NCBI RefSeq assembly: GCF_000473995.1
Contig: NC_022571.1
Coordinates: 4,309,416 to 4,373,415 of the forward strand
Length of the DNA: 64,000 nt
Source of the DNA: Clostridium saccharobutylicum DSM 13864
GTDB lineage: Bacteria > Bacillota > Clostridia > Clostridiales > Clostridiaceae
Reading direction: 5' to 3'
The notes beneath the pieces are model-generated. The model did no database searches. It had not been told where the DNA came from and saw only the letters and a program-made list of their open reading frames with translations. Position 1 is the stretch's first letter; the number at the start of each line of letters is the position of its first letter. Made by a program: the position numbers and the translations under genes. This document shows positions 17,662-27,176 of the stretch, one piece after another.

Positions 17662-20214
17662 TTAATACTTAGATTTAATCAAAAGATAAACACTATTGAT
17701 GAATGCTATTATTCCTGAGAAAAACATTACTATTAACACTTGTTTAACTGATAATGGTACAGTATGAAATACTTGTTGTAAAAATGGTACATATAGTACT
17801 GAGCAAATTAATATTACTGATATTAAAACTGCTCCAACTAACCATGGATTTGTAAATAGCTTTATTTCAAAAATTGAGTGTCTTTCTGATCTACATTCAA
17901 ATACATGAATAAGTTGTGACATTACTAATGTACATAACGCTAGCGTTCTACATGTTTCTAAATTCATTCCATAATATCTTCCTACCATAAAAGATAATAG
18001 TGTACATAATCCTATTAGCGTACCTCTGACTATTATTTTTTCTACTAATCCTCTAGCAAATATACTTTCGCCTTTTTCTCTTGGTTGCTGTCTCATTATA
18101 TCTGATTCTGCTGGATCAACACCAAGTGCAATTGCTGGAAGTCCATCAGTTGCTAAGTTTACTAGTAATATCTGTATTGGGCTTAAAGGATTTGGCAGAT
18201 AAAATAATGTAGCTAAAAACATTGTCAATACTTCACCCAAGTTACATGATAATAGATACCTAATAAATTTTCTTATATTATCATATATTATTCTTCCCTC
18301 TTCAACTGCTGCAACTATAGTTGAAAAATTATCATCCATAAGTATCATAGATGATGCTTCCTTAGTTACATCTGTTCCCGATATTCCCATAGCAATTCCA
18401 ATATCAGATTCTTTTATTGCAGGTGCATCATTTACACCATCACCTGTCATTGCCACAATATTTCCTGTTTTCTTAAATGCTCTTACAATTCTTAATTTAT
18501 GACTAGGTGAAACTCTTGCAAACACCCTTACCTTTTTTACTCTCTTTTCTAATTCTGAATCACTTACTGCTTCAATTTGTTGTCCAGTCATAACTTGATC
18601 TTCTGTGCTACAAATATTTAAATATTTTGCTATTGCAAGAGCTGTATTTTGATGATCGCCTGTTATCATAACAGGTTTTATTCCTGCCAATTTACATTTT
18701 AAAACTGCATCTACAGCTTCCTTTCTTGGAGGATCTATGCTACCTGTGATTCCTAAAAAAATCAAGTTATTCTCTAATTTTTCACTTTTAACCAAATTCT
18801 CTTCCTTATATGCTGCTGCTAAGCACCTCAATGCTCTAGATGACATAGCTGTGATAAATTGAGAGACTTGCTTTTTCTTCTGATATGTGAAAGGTTTAAT
18901 TTTATTATTTTCTAATATAAATTCACATTTATCAATCATTCTTTCTGGAGCACCTTTAACATAACAAGTTTCTTTTCCACCTTCATTTACTATGACAGAC
19001 ATCATCTTTCTAGTTGAATCAAAAGGTATATCAAAAACTCTATTAGCATTTGATTGAAAACTTTCTAATACTGGTACTTCTTTAAAAAACATATTTATCA
19101 ATGCAGTTTCTGTTGGATCACCATGAAGTGCTTCACTCATTTTCTTTTTAGTAAAATCATAATTACAGTCATTACAATAAACAAGACACTTCATAAATTT
19201 TGTATAGTCATTTAACTTCTCTTTATCTAACTCATAAATACGTCCATTTAGATAAACTTCTTTTACAGTCATTTTATTTTGAGTTAATGTTCCTGTTTTA
19301 TCCGAACATATAACTGATGTACATCCTAAAGTTTCTACTGCTGGAAGCTTTCTAACAAGTGCATTTCTCTTAAGCATTCTTGATACCCCTAGAGCCAATG
19401 CAACTGTTACAATAGCAGCTAATCCTTCTGGTATAGCTGCAACTGCAAGGCTTACACCAAGTAAAAACATTTCAGTTATATCATTGCCTCTCATTATTCC
19501 CATTATTGTAACAATAGCACATATTACAAGACAAATTACAACTAAAATCTTACCTAGCGAATCTAATTTTTTATTTAAAGGTGATTTTTCTTCCTCAATA
19601 TTCTGGATTAAATCAGCTATTTTTCCCATTTCAGTTTTCATTCCGATACAATCAACTTTAAATAATCCCTTTCCCTTAACTACTGTTGTCCCCATAAATC
19701 CACTATTAGCTTTTTTATTTTTAGAATCCTTATTAACCCCTACTGATTCTCCAGTTAATAATGATTCATCTACAACTATACCTGAACTCTCAATAAAAAA
19801 GCCATCTGCAGGAATTCTATCTCCTGCCTCTAATATAACAACATCTCCTATAGTTAAATAAATTGAATTTATAATTTGTATACTTGAATCTCTGAGTACT
19901 TTACATGTTGGAGCTGCTAAATCCTTTAATGCCTCTAATGATTTTTCAGTTTTAAACTCCTGAATAAATCCTAGTATCGAATTAATAACAACTATTATAA
20001 GTATAGTTATAGCATCTGCTCTATCTCCAATTATCCCAGAAATTATTGTTGCAGCAATTAATACCCAAACAATAAAATTATTGAATTGTGATAAAAATAT
20101 TTTAAATGCTGATGCTTTTTTATGGTGTTGTAATTCATTAAATCCAAATTTCTCAATTCGCTTTTCTGCTTCCTTCGTGCTAAGACCAGCGGTCAATTCC
20201 TTTTCTTGTATCAC
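17662..20214 (-). CDS. P-type Ca2+-transporting ATPase (SERCA/PMR1-like)
   Basis: 850 residues from a GTG at 20214 behind AAGGAGG. Actuator TGES (residues 154-157), phosphorylation site DKTGT (305-309), hinge TGDGVNDAP, and ten predicted membrane helices. Calcium-type signatures: IPEGL in M4 (about 261-265) and NLATDGLPAIALG in M6. It exports a divalent cation, most likely Ca2+, at the cost of ATP. The N-terminal cation-ATPase domain (about 1-50) is present. A Mn2+ role cannot be excluded. Monocistronic. Confidence 0.92.
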   Translation of the reverse strand: MIQEKELTAGLSTKEAEKRIEKFGFNELQHHKKASAFKIFLSQFNNFIVWVLIAATIISGIIGDRADAITILIIVVINSILGFIQEFKTEKSLEALKDLAAPTCKVLRDSSIQIINSIYLTIGDVVILEAGDRIPADGFFIESSGIVVDESLLTGESVGVNKDSKNKKANSGFMGTTVVKGKGLFKVDCIGMKTEMGKIADLIQNIEEEKSPLNKKLDSLGKILVVICLVICAIVTIMGIMRGNDITEMFLLGVSLAVAAIPEGLAAIVTVALALGVSRMLKRNALVRKLPAVETLGCTSVICSDKTGTLTQNKMTVKEVYLNGRIYELDKEKLNDYTKFMKCLVYCNDCNYDFTKKKMSEALHGDPTETALINMFFKEVPVLESFQSNANRVFDIPFDSTRKMMSVIVNEGGKETCYVKGAPERMIDKCEFILENNKIKPFTYQKKKQVSQFITAMSSRALRCLAAAYKEENLVKSEKLENNLIFLGITGSIDPPRKEAVDAVLKCKLAGIKPVMITGDHQNTALAIAKYLNICSTEDQVMTGQQIEAVSDSELEKRVKKVRVFARVSPSHKLRIVRAFKKTGNIVAMTGDGVNDAPAIKESDIGIAMGISGTDVTKEASSMILMDDNFSTIVAAVEEGRIIYDNIRKFIRYLLSCNLGEVLTMFLATLFYLPNPLSPIQILLVNLATDGLPAIALGVDPAESDIMRQQPREKGESIFARGLVEKIIVRGTLIGLCTLLSFMVGRYYGMNLETCRTLALCTLVMSQLIHVFECRSERHSIFEIKLFTNPWLVGAVLISVILICSVLYVPFLQQVFHTVPLSVKQVLIVMFFSGIIAFINSVYLLIKSKY

Positions 20215-20379
20215 ACCTTTTCCTCCTTATACATAACTTAAGCATATTAAAGAATATGACACTTCAAACATATAATATATTTTGTATATTGACCCCAAGC
20301 ACCACTCTTATCCTTATATCTTACTAATCTTATTCCTTATATAATATACAGATAAAATATCACACAAAATTATACTCAT

Positions 20380-20412
20380 ATGCTGATTCATTATTTTTTG
20401 AATATGCCTTAT
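20380..20412. repeat. Single end of a TTTAGGCAC-family element
   Basis: TTATTTTTTGAATATGCCTT is the inverted end of the family. No partner arm is clear, unless the CACATTAAAAAAAG of the tandem array just to the right derives from one. Confidence 0.35.
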
Positions 20413-20445
20413 ATCATATATATATTTTCCTTTATAAAAGTTATG

Positions 20446-20600
20446 CACATTAAAAAAAGTGCGCTAGCACATTATAATCTTCTCACATTAAAAAAAGTGC
20501 GCTAGCACATTATAATCTTCTCACATTAAAAAAAGTGCGTTAGCACATTATGATCTTCTCACATTTTAAAAAAGTGCGCTAGCACTATTAAGATCTTTTC
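20446..20600. repeat. Tandem repeat, four units of 38-40 bp
   Basis: Unit starts at 20446, 20484, 20522 and 20560. Each unit reads CACATTAAAAAAAGTGCGCT followed by AGCAC and an ATTATAATCTTCT-like tail, and contains a small hairpin (GTGC-GCTA-GCAC). Units 1 and 2 are identical; 3 and 4 have a few changes. It lies between the ppaC terminator and the upstream side of the P-ATPase gene. No spacer variation, so not CRISPR. Confidence 0.85.
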
Positions 20601-20602
20601 AC

Positions 20603-20652
20603 ATAAAAAAAGACATCTTAAAATGATATATTAATCATTCTAAGATATCTTA
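20603..20652 (-). terminator. Terminator of ppaC
   Basis: On the minus strand AAGATATCTTAGAATGAT pairs with ATCATTTTAAGATGTCTT (few wobbles), followed by a T7 run. Begins 12 bases after the ppaC stop. Confidence 0.85.
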
Positions 20653-20663
20653 TATTTATATTA

Positions 20664-22310
20664 TTATTTCATTGAATTAACTACATTAGTAAGTGGTGGT
20701 ATTACTTGTTTCTTTCTTGATAATACACCTGGTAAAAATGCCATTGAATCCTTTAATGTAACGTTGAAAGTCTTTTCAACATAATCTGGTCTATTACCAG
20801 CTACTAGAACTTGTGAGCCTTCTGTTAATATATCAGTTAAAAGAAGCATTACTACATCATATTTTTTATTGTCTGCTTCACTAGCCATATAACTTAACAT
20901 TTCATCTTTTAATGGCATAAAGCCTTCAATATCCATAGTATTAACTTGAGCTACTCCGACTTTAGCTTCTCCCATTGAAAAAGGCTTAAAATCTTGATTG
21001 AATATTTCAGCTACACTCTTACCTACTAAAGAAGTTCCAGCTTTAAACATTTCCTTTGCAAAATCTTCTAAACTTTGAATTCCCGCTATTTCAGCTAATT
21101 TAGTACAAATAGTTCTATCTTGCTCTGTACAAGTAGGACTCTTAAATAATAAAGTATCTGAAATAATAGCTCCACATAATAATCCTGCTACTTCTTTAGA
21201 TGGTGTAACACCATGTTCAAAATAACATTTAGCAACTATACTTGAGCTACTTCCTATTGGTTCATTTCTAAAATATATTGGATTATTTGTTTGAATATCT
21301 GCAACTCTATGGTGATCTATAATTTCAAGAACTTCTGCTTCTTCTAACCCATCAACAGATTGACCTCTTTCATTATGGTCAACTTGTATAACTTTTTTCT
21401 TATGATTAGAAATAAGATGATATCTTGCAACAGTTCCTACAACTTTGTTATCTGCATCAGTTACAGGATAACTATGATATCTAGTTTCAGCCATAACTTC
21501 TTTAATATCTTCAACTAATTCATCGTTTGAGAATGATATTAAATTTTCTGTAGCCATAACATATCCTACCGGTATACTTTGAACTATTAATCTTGAAGCA
21601 GTGAAAGAGTCATGTGGTGTACTTATTACAGTAACTCCATTTTCTTTAGCCTCAGAAAGTAAATTTTCATCTAATTTATGAGAACCAGTAACTATAATTA
21701 ATGAAGTCTTTATATCAATAAGAGCTTGTTGCACATCAGGTCTATCACCAACGATTGCAATATCTCCTTCATCTACTATTTCTCTTAAACTTTCTGGTTG
21801 CATTGCAGTAACTGCAATCTTTCCATCGAATGTTTTAACATTTTCATTTATGTATATAGGCGTAGCTGCAAGTGTGTCTATTATATTCTCTATTGATGTG
21901 TTACTCTTGCCTAATATGTTATTGTCCCATATGTCCATATATGCTGATGTTAAATTTGAAATTGAAAGAATTCCTAACAATCTTTCATTTTCATCTACAA
22001 CTGGCAAAGATTTGCTATGATTATCTCTCATAATATTCCATGCCATTTTTAAAGAAATACTTGGTAATATTGGTGAAATTTTATCTATTTCTAAATCTTC
22101 CACTTTTAGCTTTACTGTTTCTAATAATTTTGGTGCTTTAACTCCAAAATAATCTAAAATAAATTGCGTTTCTGCATTTACATTACCTAATCTTACAGGT
22201 ACAGCAGGAAGATCACTAGTCTTATTTTTTAATTCTGCATAGCCATATGCAGCACAAATGGAATCTGAATCAGGATTTTTATGCCCTGTTACATAAACTA
22301 CATTTTCCAA
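20664..22310 (-). CDS. ppaC: Manganese-dependent inorganic pyrophosphatase with CBS and DRTGG domains
   Basis: 548 residues, the long clostridial form. Start is TTG at 22310 with AGGAGGAACTATT upstream. N-terminal DHH phosphoesterase part has GHKNPDSDSICAAYGY (metal ligands); the DHH motif proper is IIDHHRVAD near residue 320. Between them lie a pair of CBS domains split by a DRTGG domain (about residues 70-300), which in this family bind adenine nucleotides and regulate activity. C-terminal DHHA2 domain ends SRKKQVIPPL. Cytoplasmic; it hydrolyses pyrophosphate. Confidence 0.95.
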   Translation of the reverse strand: MENVVYVTGHKNPDSDSICAAYGYAELKNKTSDLPAVPVRLGNVNAETQFILDYFGVKAPKLLETVKLKVEDLEIDKISPILPSISLKMAWNIMRDNHSKSLPVVDENERLLGILSISNLTSAYMDIWDNNILGKSNTSIENIIDTLAATPIYINENVKTFDGKIAVTAMQPESLREIVDEGDIAIVGDRPDVQQALIDIKTSLIIVTGSHKLDENLLSEAKENGVTVISTPHDSFTASRLIVQSIPVGYVMATENLISFSNDELVEDIKEVMAETRYHSYPVTDADNKVVGTVARYHLISNHKKKVIQVDHNERGQSVDGLEEAEVLEIIDHHRVADIQTNNPIYFRNEPIGSSSSIVAKCYFEHGVTPSKEVAGLLCGAIISDTLLFKSPTCTEQDRTICTKLAEIAGIQSLEDFAKEMFKAGTSLVGKSVAEIFNQDFKPFSMGEAKVGVAQVNTMDIEGFMPLKDEMLSYMASEADNKKYDVVMLLLTDILTEGSQVLVAGNRPDYVEKTFNVTLKDSMAFLPGVLSRKKQVIPPLTNVVNSMK

Positions 22311-22337
22311 AATAGTTCCTCCTCAATTTTCATATAA

Positions 22338-22365
22338 TTTATACAATATTTATTGTACTTGTAAA
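22338..22365 (-). promoter_or_regulatory. Probable sigma-A promoter of ppaC
   Basis: Minus strand: TTTACA (22360-22365), 16-base spacer, TATAAA (22338-22343), close to the ppaC start at 22310. A lone end of the TTTAGGCAC family (GCACATTCAATAAAAC) lies at about 22481. Confidence 0.5.
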
Positions 22366-22494
22366 GTCTACTAATGTAAAGCGTAAATTAATTGTGTAAT
22401 ATTTCAATATATTAACTCGAAATCAAAACATTCAAACGTAAATAAATATATAATTAAGAAATCATACAAAATATACAATGCACATTCAATAAAA

Positions 22495-22533
22495 CAAAAA
22501 AATCCAAGACTACATCTCAGATTTTTTTATTTA
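22495..22533 (-). terminator. Terminator of the flagellar operon
   Basis: On the minus strand AAAAATC ... GATTTTTTT with a short inner AGA/TCT pairing and a T-tract, 4 bases behind the last flagellar gene. The GC content of the stem is low. Confidence 0.6.
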
Positions 22534-22536
22534 TAA

Positions 22537-23316
22537 TTATGATCTCATGTTATTTATCATTCCCCATATATCATCTGCTGCAGTTATTGCTTTTGAGCTA
22601 AGCTGAAAAGCTCTTTGAGTTAATATAACATCTGAAAATACTTCAGTAGGATCTACTGTTGAAGCTTCTAAAAACCCTTGTCTTATATCATAATTTGTAC
22701 TTTGTGTAATCTGTGCATCCGCGCTTGGTACAAAATGACTATTTCCTTGAGGTATAAAAGCCTTATCTCCTATTGCTGTGAAAACTGGAATGGTTCCTAT
22801 TTTAACCATATCCGTTCCAGAATTCATGTACAATCCACCTTGCTCATCTACAGATATCTTTTCACTTTCTAACTGAGGACTTCCTTCTGACATTCCTGCT
22901 TCATAATTTATATAAACTTTGGTTCCAGTTGCATCAACTAAAACTCCATTAGAATCAATCTTAAAATTACCATTTCTAGTATACGCTATACTTCCATCAC
23001 TTTGTGTAAGAGCAAAATATCCTTGACCAGTACCATCATCTATTGCTAAATCAGTTTTTATTCCTGTATTTTTTAGATTTCCTTGCTTATTGACAGCATA
23101 GTTAGTTCCGAGCTTAACACCAGTACCATTTACAGCAGTTTTAGTTACAAGCGGAGTACCTTGTCTATCCAATGATTCTACTAAAAGATCTTTAAAACCT
23201 ACATCAGTATTTTTATAAGCTATAGTTTGACTATTTACTAAATCATTTGATAAATAATCGAGTTTTTCTTGATATGCACTCATACCACTTTTCCCAGTAG
23301 CAAAAATATTAAACAT
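22537..23316 (-). CDS. flgG: Flagellar rod protein, FlgG/FlhP type
   Basis: 259 residues. N-terminal rod/hook motif (YQEKLDYLSNDLVNSQTIAYK) and C-terminal SDVILTQRAFQLSSKAITAADD are the paired helices that form the axial coiled coil. The middle contains the FlgE/F/G D1 signature (YFALTQSDGSIAYTRNGNF). A distal rod component exported by the flagellar type III apparatus. Last gene of the operon. FlgF and FlgG names are interchangeable in clostridia; Bacillus calls the pair FlhO/FlhP. Confidence 0.88.
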   Translation of the reverse strand: MFNIFATGKSGMSAYQEKLDYLSNDLVNSQTIAYKNTDVGFKDLLVESLDRQGTPLVTKTAVNGTGVKLGTNYAVNKQGNLKNTGIKTDLAIDDGTGQGYFALTQSDGSIAYTRNGNFKIDSNGVLVDATGTKVYINYEAGMSEGSPQLESEKISVDEQGGLYMNSGTDMVKIGTIPVFTAIGDKAFIPQGNSHFVPSADAQITQSTNYDIRQGFLEASTVDPTEVFSDVILTQRAFQLSSKAITAADDIWGMINNMRS

Positions 23317-23332
23317 AAATATTCCCCCTTAA

Positions 23333-24109
23333 TTATACACGTCCAAGTTCAGTTGCTGCTTTTTGTACAGTTTCATCTTGCATCTTAACAAATTTTTGAT
23401 TTGTTTCAAACTGTCTCTTTACTTCCATGAGCTTTATTAACTCTGAGGCTGAATCTACATTAGAACCTTCAAGTGTATTTTGTGTAACATCAACCTTTGC
23501 ATTATAGGTAGGACTTTGATCTGTTATATAATTATCACCCATTGGTTCTAACTTTTTATAATCACTACCACTAAAATCAGCTGTTAATAATTTATCAGTT
23601 GCGCCTGTTCCTTCAATATTAATATTATTATCTGCATCTAATGAAAACTTCTTATCACCTACATATATTGGTTCATGAGCTCCAGTTGTGTTATTTACAC
23701 CTAAAACTTTGCTTCCATCATTTGTTATTAAATATCCTTGCTGATCAATTTTGAAATTTCCATCTCTCGTATAAACTTCTTTATTACCACTTTGTGCAAC
23801 AAAGAATCCTCTTCCACTTATAGCAAAATCAGTCATATTACCTGTTGATTTAAACGTTCCTTGTGTAAAAGCTGTTTTCACATCATAAGTTTTTACGCCT
23901 AAATTTAGCGTGCCTAAGTCATTTCTAACATATTGATCTCCAGAAAGCTTCTGCCTATTAGATATCATAACATCCTCAAAGCTTTGTTTTGTTAATTCAC
24001 GTTTTTTATAACCAGTATTATTTACATTTGCAATATTATTAGTGATTGTTTCTTGTTCATTCTGTAATGTTATTAACCCTGATAGTGAAGTGTAAAACCC
24101 TCTTATCAT
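23333..24109 (-). CDS. flgF: Flagellar rod protein, FlgF/FlhO type
   Basis: 258 residues. It starts MIRGFYTSLSGLITLQNEQE followed by TNNIANVNNTGYKK, the classic flagellar rod N-terminus, and ends with NVDSASELIKLMEVKRQFET. The D1 signature GRGFFVAQSG is present. Paralogous to the next gene, 16 bases away. Proximal or distal rod placement is not decided by sequence. Confidence 0.88.
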   Translation of the reverse strand: MIRGFYTSLSGLITLQNEQETITNNIANVNNTGYKKRELTKQSFEDVMISNRQKLSGDQYVRNDLGTLNLGVKTYDVKTAFTQGTFKSTGNMTDFAISGRGFFVAQSGNKEVYTRDGNFKIDQQGYLITNDGSKVLGVNNTTGAHEPIYVGDKKFSLDADNNINIEGTGATDKLLTADFSGSDYKKLEPMGDNYITDQSPTYNAKVDVTQNTLEGSNVDSASELIKLMEVKRQFETNQKFVKMQDETVQKAATELGRV

Positions 24110-24110
24110 T

Positions 24111-24296
24111 TTAACCCTCTCCTTTTAAAATGGACTTACGTTCATTTTCATAAATCATACCTAAATCCCTAGCTCTTTGCTCAATTTGACTATCAGAAAG
24201 ACTTATTGTATATTTATATCCAATCATGAATGTAACACCTAAAATTAATCCTATGCCTATTCCTAAAAATATTCGTTTATCTATAAAAAAAGACAT
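24111..24296 (-). CDS. Small single-helix membrane protein
   Basis: 61 residues: one membrane helix (IFLGIGIGLILGVTFMIGY), then an outside segment LSDSQIEQRARDLGMIYENE. This tail resembles the short motif seen in small YceG/MltG-like membrane proteins of Firmicutes, but without a catalytic domain. It abuts flgF (1 base) and follows the swrB-like gene, so it is part of the flagellar operon. Function unknown. Confidence 0.7.
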   Translation of the reverse strand: MSFFIDKRIFLGIGIGLILGVTFMIGYKYTISLSDSQIEQRARDLGMIYENERKSILKGEG

Positions 24297-24304
24297 TTTT
24301 ACTT

Positions 24305-24844
24305 TTATTTTTTGAATAAACCTTTTACTAATAGTACTTCCCCCTTGCTTATAGATAATTCACGACATATTTGTTCTTCTGTTAATCCATCTAGTAAAAG
24401 TTTCTTTATACTCTCTGTTTTTGAACTATCTATATTTTTTTTGATTTCAGAAAAATTAATTTCTGAAATCACTTCTTTATCTATATCTAAGTTAATCTCA
24501 ATGTTACTTTCTTCAACGTTATTATCATCATTAGATTCAGTATATTCATTTTTATTATTTTCTATTTCAGCTTTATTTTCGTATACTTCTTCAACATTCT
24601 TTAATATATTTAACTCATTTTTTATTTCTATAATTTCTTGTTGCAATTCTGTTAAACTTTCTGCAATATCTCTTCTAATAATGCCCAGTTCTATCTTATA
24701 ATCATTTACATCTTCTTTATTATTATTAAGAATATTTTCAAAAGAAAAATTCGAAGTATTTTCTTCTCTTTTTATTGCTCTATAATTATAAATTATCAAC
24801 ACAACACCAATTATTATCAATACTATTGGCATAAAATCCCTCAT
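24305..24844 (-). CDS. Membrane-anchored coiled-coil protein with HTH-like tail (SwrB-like position)
   Basis: 179 residues: N-terminal membrane helix (MPIVLIIIGVVLIIYNY), an acidic coiled-coil (about residues 45-100), a low-complexity Asp/Glu/Asn linker, and a C-terminal LLLDGLTEEQICRELSISKGEVLLV that folds like a helix-turn-helix (DUF6115-type). Bacillus subtilis SwrB has the same layout and also sits directly after the sigma-28 gene, where it promotes basal-body maturation. The shared role is inferred from layout and position. Confidence 0.65.
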   Translation of the reverse strand: MRDFMPIVLIIIGVVLIIYNYRAIKREENTSNFSFENILNNNKEDVNDYKIELGIIRRDIAESLTELQQEIIEIKNELNILKNVEEVYENKAEIENNKNEYTESNDDNNVEESNIEINLDIDKEVISEINFSEIKKNIDSSKTESIKKLLLDGLTEEQICRELSISKGEVLLVKGLFKK

Positions 24845-24883
24845 TTCAAATATATACCTCGAGGAAAATTCACCTCGAGGTAT

Positions 24884-25612
24884 TTAATCAATATAATGTA
24901 ATTTCTTCATAGATTCTCTTAGATTACGAATGGCTCTGCTATGTAATTGACAAACTCTAGATTCTGATACACCTAATACGTTTCCTATTTCTTTTAATGT
25001 TAAGCCTTCATAATAATATAAATTTAAAATTGTCCTGTCTTTTTCTTTGAGAAGTTCTATCGCTTGTGTTAAAATTTCAAGCTGCTCTTTATCTTGTACA
25101 TACATATCAGGACTAGGGCTATTTTTATCTTCAATAATACCCATAAAATTTATATCTTCATCTTCAGAAAAAATAACATTTTCTAGTGATACCATTGAAA
25201 TATAATTTATATAATTTTCTATTTCAGTTATTTCATTTAATGAAATATTTAAGTACTTTGCAATTTCATTATCAGTTGGCTCTCTTAATAATTGTCCTTG
25301 CAAATCATCAATAGCTTTATTATATCGATTTAATTTATCCATAGCCCCCTTAGATAAGGGTCTATTTTTTCTTAACTCGTCTATCATTGCACCTTTAATT
25401 CTTATAGATGCATAAGATGAAAACTTCATTCCCTTAGTATTATCAAATTTATTTAATGCATCCATAAGCCCAATCATACCATAGCTTACCAGATCCTCAT
25501 ATTCCATATATTTATTTTTACTAAACATAACTCTAGAGGCAATATACTTTACTAGCGGAATATATTCTTGTATGACTTGTTCTTTTCCATCAACTTCTCT
25601 TGCAGTGTTCAA
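24884..25612 (-). CDS. fliA: Flagellar RNA polymerase sigma factor (sigma-28, FliA/SigD)
   Basis: 242 residues from a TTG at 25612 well spaced behind GGAGGG; a GTG at 25627 is an alternative. Region 2 reads EYEDLVSYGMIGLMDALNKFD, with GMKFSSYASIRIKGAMIDELR. Region 4 ends LTLKEIGNVLGVSESRVCQL. It directs RNA polymerase to late flagellar genes (TAAA-N15-GCCGATAA sites), two of which I see at 52962 and 56259. Embedded in the early operon, as in other clostridia. FlgM, its antagonist, is not in the window. Confidence 0.95.
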   Translation of the reverse strand: MNTAREVDGKEQVIQEYIPLVKYIASRVMFSKNKYMEYEDLVSYGMIGLMDALNKFDNTKGMKFSSYASIRIKGAMIDELRKNRPLSKGAMDKLNRYNKAIDDLQGQLLREPTDNEIAKYLNISLNEITEIENYINYISMVSLENVIFSEDEDINFMGIIEDKNSPSPDMYVQDKEQLEILTQAIELLKEKDRTILNLYYYEGLTLKEIGNVLGVSESRVCQLHSRAIRNLRESMKKLHYID

Positions 25613-25650
25613 CCCATTACCCTCCACAACTTTCTTTTCATCATATTTAC

Positions 25651-26292
25651 TTATGATCTAGCTCTTTGCTTTCTCATTATTTCAAAAAGTTCTTCAATTA
25701 TTATATCGCTTTGTGCTTCTGTAATATCTAAGAACCTTATACCACATAATCTTTCATTATCATAAGTCTCTTCAATTCTAACAATATCACCTTTTAATAA
25801 AAATTCTTTTTGTTTTATTTTCATCTTAATAAAAAACAAATCATCTTTACTTACTTTTTCTTTCAATTTAAGTTTTATGCCTCCGCCACTTAAATCTACC
25901 ATTAATGCTTCTTTAAAAGGAATATCTTCAAAATCTTCTTCATGAATATTAGTAATGTTTTTATATTGTACTGAATTTACCATACCGACTCTAAAAAAGT
26001 TTCTTCTTTGGATTGCAGTAATATTAAATGGTTCTTCTAATTCATAATATAATATATTTCCATCTTTCCCTTTTGAAATTACTTTAGAATAAAAATTAAA
26101 GCAATTTCCATTTTCTAAATATGCATTCACTTCAATTTTTTCTCCTGAGTGTAACATCAAATATTGCCCTTCATTTGCAGGTAAATTTATTTTTATGACA
26201 TCATCATCTATATCAATAACTAAACTTTTATATGGTTTTTCATTCACTATAACTTCGATTCTATCATTAATTTCTAGATTAAAACTATGCAT
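25651..26292 (-). CDS. PilZ-domain flagellar brake protein (YcgR/YpfA-like)
   Basis: 213 residues. N-terminal YcgR-type beta domain (about 1-95) and C-terminal PilZ domain with RRNFFRVGM (about residues 100-108) and DLSGGGIKLKL (about 141-151), the two c-di-GMP-binding motifs. It probably slows or stops rotation when c-di-GMP is high. Lies between flhG and fliA in the operon. Start follows GGGGGAGTTTGT. Confidence 0.9.
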   Translation of the reverse strand: MHSFNLEINDRIEVIVNEKPYKSLVIDIDDDVIKINLPANEGQYLMLHSGEKIEVNAYLENGNCFNFYSKVISKGKDGNILYYELEEPFNITAIQRRNFFRVGMVNSVQYKNITNIHEEDFEDIPFKEALMVDLSGGGIKLKLKEKVSKDDLFFIKMKIKQKEFLLKGDIVRIEETYDNERLCGIRFLDITEAQSDIIIEELFEIMRKQRARS

Positions 26293-26303
26293 ACAAACTC
26301 CCC

Positions 26304-27176
26304 CTATGAAAAAATATTAAATAGTCTTTTAAATACGCCTCTTACTCCACCAGTTGAATTTATATTTTGCCCAATAATTTTCATTGCAATTTCATCTACA
26401 CATTTTGATGCATCACAATTTGGAAATAACATTGTAAACGGCTTTTGTTGCCTTACACTCTGTACTAGCTTTCTATCATCTAGTATACATCCCAAATAAC
26501 TGATTTTCATACTTAAAAATCGTTTTACCGCTTTATCAAATTTATCATAAGTCTCTTTACCTTCTTCCTTAGTAAAGGCTTTATTTACAACTATTTTTGC
26601 CTCGCTCTTAAGTTTAAAATGATCTGTTGCCTTCATTAAACTGTATGCATCCGTAAGTGCTGTCGGTTCAGGTGTTGTTATTATAATCAATTCCTCTGAA
26701 GCTGATACAAATGATAAAACATCACGATTTACTCCCGCTCCTGTATCCATTAATATGTAATCATACTCTCCTAATTCCCCAAGCTTCTCAATAAACATTT
26801 TTTTTTCTGCTTCTGTTAATTCTTGCACCTTATTTAATCCAGATCCAGCAGGAATTAAAGATACCCCATTAGATGCTTCTATGATTATCTCCTCTAACTT
26901 TAAATCAGTACCTATAATATCAAATATATTATACTTAGGATAAACTCCCATTAAAATATCATCATTTCCCATACCTAAATCTGCATCAAAAATCAGAACT
27001 TTTTTTCCCCTATTGCTAAGACATATAGCTAAATTTACAACAAAATTACTTTTTCCAACTCCGCCTTTTCCAGATGTTACTGTAATTATCTTTGCATAAT
27101 CATTTTCTTGTTCTTTTTTAATGTTTTCTTCTTCTTTTGTGATTAATTGTCTTAGTGTTTCTGCTTGATCTAGCAT
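26304..27176 (-). CDS. flhG: MinD-like ATPase FlhG (YlxH)
   Basis: 290 residues. Opens with DQAETLRQL, the DQAxxLR motif that activates the FlhF GTPase, then a deviant Walker A (SGKGGVGKSNFVVNLA, about residues 36-51), and the switch II region ILMDTGAGVN. It sets flagellar number and placement together with FlhF. Overlaps flhF by 7 bases. The C-terminal amphipathic helix (GVFKRLFNIFS) could bind membrane. Confidence 0.93.
   Translation of the reverse strand: MLDQAETLRQLITKEEENIKKEQENDYAKIITVTSGKGGVGKSNFVVNLAICLSNRGKKVLIFDADLGMGNDDILMGVYPKYNIFDIIGTDLKLEEIIIEASNGVSLIPAGSGLNKVQELTEAEKKMFIEKLGELGEYDYILMDTGAGVNRDVLSFVSASEELIIITTPEPTALTDAYSLMKATDHFKLKSEAKIVVNKAFTKEEGKETYDKFDKAVKRFLSMKISYLGCILDDRKLVQSVRQQKPFTMLFPNCDASKCVDEIAMKIIGQNINSTGGVRGVFKRLFNIFS

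Noticed and set aside
20446..20600. Possible CRISPR array
   Set aside because: The whole 38-bp unit repeats, including the would-be spacer, there are only four units, and no cas gene is present.
24305..24844. HTH tail as a DNA-binding transcription factor
   Set aside because: The protein is membrane-anchored, and its layout and location fit a SwrB-type flagellar factor better than a regulator.
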